DNA of 64,000 nucleotides from Flaviflexus massiliensis. Its GTDB lineage: Bacteria > Actinomycetota > Actinomycetes > Actinomycetales > Actinomycetaceae. The stretch spans positions 454,768 through 518,767 of the forward strand of contig NZ_LN831058.1 of assembly GCF_001375495.1 (NCBI RefSeq). Reading direction: 5' to 3'. This document shows positions 61,022-64,000 of this stretch, one piece after another (position 1 is the stretch's first letter; every line of letters starts with the position of its first letter). The notes beneath the pieces are model-generated. The model ran no database searches. It was not told the origin of the DNA and saw only the letters and a program-made list of their open reading frames with translations. Position numbers and translations under genes: made by a program.

Positions 61022-61975
61022 ATGGGTCTTGCACTTGGAATCGATGTTGGTGGCACGAAGGTTGCCGCCGGTGTAGTTGATGAGGCCGGGCAGATTATTG
61101 CCCGGCTTCGTCGTCCCAGCCCCGCCGCAAACGCACAGTCTGTCGTTGACACGATGATTGACATGGCACGTGAACTCGCAGCCTCCCATGACATCGCTTC
61201 GATTGGTGTCGGTGCGGCGGGCTACGTGGATGAGAACGGTCGGATTGTTCGCTTTGGTCCGAACATGGCCTGGGAGAATGAACCACTCGCGGACAAGATT
61301 GAGGCCGCCCTTGGTCTCCCTACTCGGGTCGAGAACGATGCGAACGCCGCAGCGTGGGGAGAATTCAAATTTGGGGCCGCTGCCGAAGCTAACTCCATTG
61401 TCTTCATCACGCTAGGCACGGGCGTGGGTGGCGGAATCATTATCGGTGGTGAACTGTTTCGTGGTTCCACCGGCTCCGGGGGCGAGATTGGGCACGTCAC
61501 AGTCGTACCCGGCGGCGCCAAGTGCGGCTGCGGCCTGCTTGGCTGCTGGGAGCAGTATGCTTCCGGAGGGGCGCTCGTCAGAGCCGCAAAGGAAGAAGCA
61601 CAGCTCAACCCGCAGTTCGCACAAACACTTCTCAGCCTGGTCGATGGTGACCCGGATCGAATGACCGGCTACACGGTGACGCAGGCGGCCGAATTGCAGT
61701 GCAGTGCGGCAATCAAGGCCGTTAACTCTCTCGCCATGTACTCGGGACGTGCGCTATCGGACCTTGCACGAATACTTGATCCGGAGATGTTTGTTTTGGC
61801 GGGCGGGATTTCCGAAGCTGGTGAGATCGTCAGGAAGCCCATCGAAGAGGCACTGCATGCTCATGTGAAGGACGCTGCCGCATTCACTCCCACACCGGTC
61901 CGAACAGCCCAATTGGGTAACAGGGCCGGCATGATCGGGGCAGCAGACCTCAGCCGAACAGCATTGCAAAGCTAG
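61022..61975 (+). CDS. glk: ROK-family glucokinase
   Basis: The 317-residue kinase phosphorylates glucose with ATP (or polyphosphate). It has the ATP motif LGIDVGGTKVAAGV, sugar-binding ENDANAAAWGEF, TLGTGVGGGI, and the ROK zinc site GHVTVVPGGAKCGCGLLGCW with its three Cys and His, then EQYASG. The catalytic Asp is in NDAN. No clear ribosome binding site precedes the ATG, so it may be translated from a short leader. It is convergent with the MFS gene. Confidence 0.88.
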   Translation: MGLALGIDVGGTKVAAGVVDEAGQIIARLRRPSPAANAQSVVDTMIDMARELAASHDIASIGVGAAGYVDENGRIVRFGPNMAWENEPLADKIEAALGLPTRVENDANAAAWGEFKFGAAAEANSIVFITLGTGVGGGIIIGGELFRGSTGSGGEIGHVTVVPGGAKCGCGLLGCWEQYASGGALVRAAKEEAQLNPQFAQTLLSLVDGDPDRMTGYTVTQAAELQCSAAIKAVNSLAMYSGRALSDLARILDPEMFVLAGGISEAGEIVRKPIEEALHAHVKDAAAFTPTPVRTAQLGNRAGMIGAADLSRTALQS

Positions 61976-62107
61976 ATAAGCTGTGGGACTTGGAACTTGG
62001 AGAAAGCTAACTCCGTCGTGGGGATTGGAATGGGCTCTCACAAGTTTTGACTGCTTTGCGCAACTAAAGCGCAGTTCCTTCCGGAACCTCTCCTACCCTG
62101 GCTCCTG

Positions 62108-63319
62108 TTATTGGTCCTGGTTATCTGGCTTGCTGTATCCGCCGCGGGTTGCCCCGCGCACGGGAATCCAGGCAAAGGTTGCGAGAATGAGGATGATTCC
62201 CGAAACCGCGAAAGCGAAGCTGTAGCCCAGGTGGTCCGCGAGGAGGCCGGCGAGGGGCGGGCCAACGATCTGCCCGATGTCTCCCGCCATCTGAAATGTC
62301 GAAACGACCTTGCCGCCGGGCCGCCCATCCAGCACATCCGCAACAGCACCCTGTTCGCCCGGCTGGATCAAGCCGGCACCCAGGCCAGCAAAGAGACAGA
62401 CGGCAACCAGGAATACGGGGTTGTCGAGTTGGCCGAAGATGATGGTGAACAAGCCGGATATGAGGAGGCCAGGGACAATGACGGTCATGCGACCGTACCG
62501 ATCAGACCAGCTTCCCCCAACCAGCAACGCCAGGGCTGTACCGATAGCACCTGCGGTTAAGGCGGCGCCGGAAACCCAGTCATCAAATCCAACGGCAACG
62601 CCCGTGGCGAGGGGGATCATGGTGAGCCGCACACCCATGTTTGTCCACGCGTGCGAAAATCCGGTGACCAGCACGGCCCGGTACGTGGGTGAGGTCAGTG
62701 CTTCCTTCACGGTCATCGGCTCAATCAGAGGAGCATCCGGGGTCGCTTCAGCTCTCTTTGCTTCGGGCAGTGCAATGAGGATGACGAGGAAGGCCAGGAA
62801 TAGCGTGCCGGCATAGATAAAGAACGGGAGTCTCATTCCCCACACGGCAAGAAGTGAGCCGATTGATGGGCCAAGAATATTGCCGAGCAGGAATGTAGAG
62901 CCATAGAGGGCGGAGGCCCGCCCGCGCTGATTCGGGGGCGAGAGCTTGATGATGAGGGACATGGCAGAAACGCTGAAAACAATCGAGCCAATCCCTCCCA
63001 TGCCGCGCAGAATCAGGAGTTGCACATAGTTTTGGGCAAAACCACTCGCCAGAGAGGAGACCGCCACAACGAGCAGTCCCACCATGTACATTTTTCGCTC
63101 ACCGAACTGGTCGATGAGCTTTCCGCCGGGCGTGGCAAACAGGAGCCTCATGCCGGCAAACACCGAGGTCAGGGCGCTGGCGGCGGTGATGGAGACATCG
63201 AAGGAGCGAGCGAACTGGGGCATGATCGGGGCGACAATCCCGTACCCGAGTGCCACAAAGAGTGCTGCCCCAACAAGAACCCAGATTTCTCCGGGTAATT
63301 TCTGCTTCTGCTCCAACAA
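62108..63319 (-). CDS. Major facilitator superfamily transporter
   Basis: The 403-residue protein has 12 predicted membrane helices and the MFS loop motif GKLIDQFGERKMYM between helices 2 and 3, with the second-half counterpart GGSWSDRYGRMTVI. The build is that of drug/proton antiporters. Substrate is unknown. It is convergent with glk. Confidence 0.8.
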   Translation of the reverse strand: MLEQKQKLPGEIWVLVGAALFVALGYGIVAPIMPQFARSFDVSITAASALTSVFAGMRLLFATPGGKLIDQFGERKMYMVGLLVVAVSSLASGFAQNYVQLLILRGMGGIGSIVFSVSAMSLIIKLSPPNQRGRASALYGSTFLLGNILGPSIGSLLAVWGMRLPFFIYAGTLFLAFLVILIALPEAKRAEATPDAPLIEPMTVKEALTSPTYRAVLVTGFSHAWTNMGVRLTMIPLATGVAVGFDDWVSGAALTAGAIGTALALLVGGSWSDRYGRMTVIVPGLLISGLFTIIFGQLDNPVFLVAVCLFAGLGAGLIQPGEQGAVADVLDGRPGGKVVSTFQMAGDIGQIVGPPLAGLLADHLGYSFAFAVSGIILILATFAWIPVRGATRGGYSKPDNQDQ

Positions 63320-63692
63320 TCCTCACTTCAGTCCGGCATCATTCTACGGAACATGATCAAGCCGGTGGCACCTTCGTGACTCCCCGCACAGCCCCACAGA
63401 AGTGGCGTTGGAGCCCCACAGAAGTGGCGTTGGCAGGCCGTAGAACGGCTCCCCAGCAGTCCACTGTCACCACGTGGGAACTTCCCCAGTAGATTTTCAA
63501 GGGCAATTCAATCGGCTGAGGACTCATGTCCACTTTCTGCTTTGAACTAACAGGAAGTGACTATTCCACACTCTTTTAAGTGGATCTGGGTAGCGGTAAC
63601 CAGGTTTCATCAGGATTGAGGTTCTTTAAGGTGCTAGTTTCTACCGCATGGACTGCCGCATCGAAAGCGGTCCCGAATTATGGAGAAGAGCA
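63320..63692. other. Intergenic region with a 22-base tandem repeat
   Basis: Divergent promoters of the MFS gene and the lipoprotein gene must lie here. The only structure I see is the tandem pair at 63390-63433. Confidence 0.45.
63390..63433. repeat. 22-base direct tandem repeat upstream of the MFS gene
   Basis: The unit beginning AGCCCCACAGAAGTGG occurs twice in perfect tandem, 71 bases before the MFS start. It could be two binding sites for one regulator, spaced two helical turns apart, or simple slippage. Confidence 0.7.
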
Positions 63693-64000
63693 ATGAAGAA
63701 ATCCATCCTTCGCACGACTGTACTGGGATGCGTGCTGGCGCTGACGCTGGCCGCCTGTGGCGGTGACGGTGACGACACTGAGACCACGGAAGAAACCTCG
63801 GCCGCAGAAGAGGTCGACGAGACCGAATCGGAGACTGAGGCCGACGAGCCTGAAGAGGACGAGGCGACCGAAACGGAAGAGTCTGACGAGACTGAGAGTA
63901 TTGGCACCGAGGAACCGGAGGAGAGCGAATCCGGGGACGCTGCGGAGGACGCCGACGAGGGTTCGGAGTCTTCCGTGAGCGGCACTCCTGTTGAGATCAA
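63693..64000 (+). CDS. Lipoprotein, 3' end outside the window
   Basis: The ATG at 63693 follows GGAGAAG. A lipoprotein signal ends LTLAACGG (Cys near residue 20), followed by a very acidic linker of Glu, Thr, Asp and Ser over at least 65 residues. The mature domain lies beyond the window. The linker resembles those of the lipoproteins at 43641 and 56050, so it likely belongs to the same group. Confidence 0.7.
   Translation, partial: MKKSILRTTVLGCVLALTLAACGGDGDDTETTEETSAAEEVDETESETEADEPEEDEATETEESDETESIGTEEPEESESGDAAEDADEGSESSVSGTPVEI

Noticed and set aside
1-64000. tRNA, rRNA, riboswitch or origin
   Set aside because: I looked for tRNA-like cloverleafs, rRNA stretches and DnaA-box clusters by eye and saw none; a covariance-model search would be needed to exclude small RNAs.

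Overview
The window is high-GC DNA from an actinomycete of Actinomycetaceae type. It carries a single-chain type I fatty acid synthase fed by a two-subunit acyl-CoA carboxylase, an ESX-type (type VII) secretion locus, many lipoproteins with acidic linkers, one LPxTG protein, and large secreted proteins ending in actinomycete-type surface repeats. The genus cannot be fixed from the sequence alone.

Layout. 1-3.4 kb: two hypothetical genes face a two-gene unit of an Esx-like small protein and a secreted alpha/beta hydrolase that looks like an ESX effector. 3.8-12.2 kb: an insertion-sequence cluster splits a secreted surface-protein gene, with its first part at 3782-4194 and its repeat tail at 11939-12197. 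Between the halves lie IS A, two nearly identical truncated copies of IS B, IS C, a CAAX-type protease gene, an epimerase-TspO fusion gene and a plasmid-type DUF2637 fragment. 12.3-14.4 kb: decayed genes (including a narK fragment), a TetR regulator and a lipoprotein.

14.8-28.5 kb is a fatty acid operon: biotin ligase, the two carboxylase subunits, FAS I and holo-ACP synthase, with tight or overlapping junctions. The FAS I frame is broken between the MPT and ACP domains by two cytosine runs of 16 and 14 bases. 29-33.4 kb: a RelE-like remnant, an ABC transporter of MacB type with a decayed adaptor gene, and a dihydroxyacetone-type kinase. 33.9-39.4 kb: an 1844-residue secreted metallophosphatase with lamin-tail domains. 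39.7-42.9 kb: a Nudix hydrolase, L-lactate dehydrogenase, a hypothetical gene and a FetB-like permease.

43-59.7 kb is the ESX locus. EccC and two lipoproteins lie on the minus strand. Divergent from them are two EccD paralogues, EccB and a mycosin. Beyond an RclA-like flavoprotein come a lipoprotein, a long Ala-rich Esx-linked protein and three small Esx-like proteins. No EccE is seen. The mycosin keeps the catalytic Asp but has lost the His, the oxyanion Asn and the Ser, so it reads as a pseudoprotease. The long Ala-rich gene contains what looks like a Nextera mate-pair junction adapter, which is an assembly artefact. 60-64 kb: an LPxTG protein with DPT repeats, a ROK glucokinase, an MFS transporter and the start of another lipoprotein.
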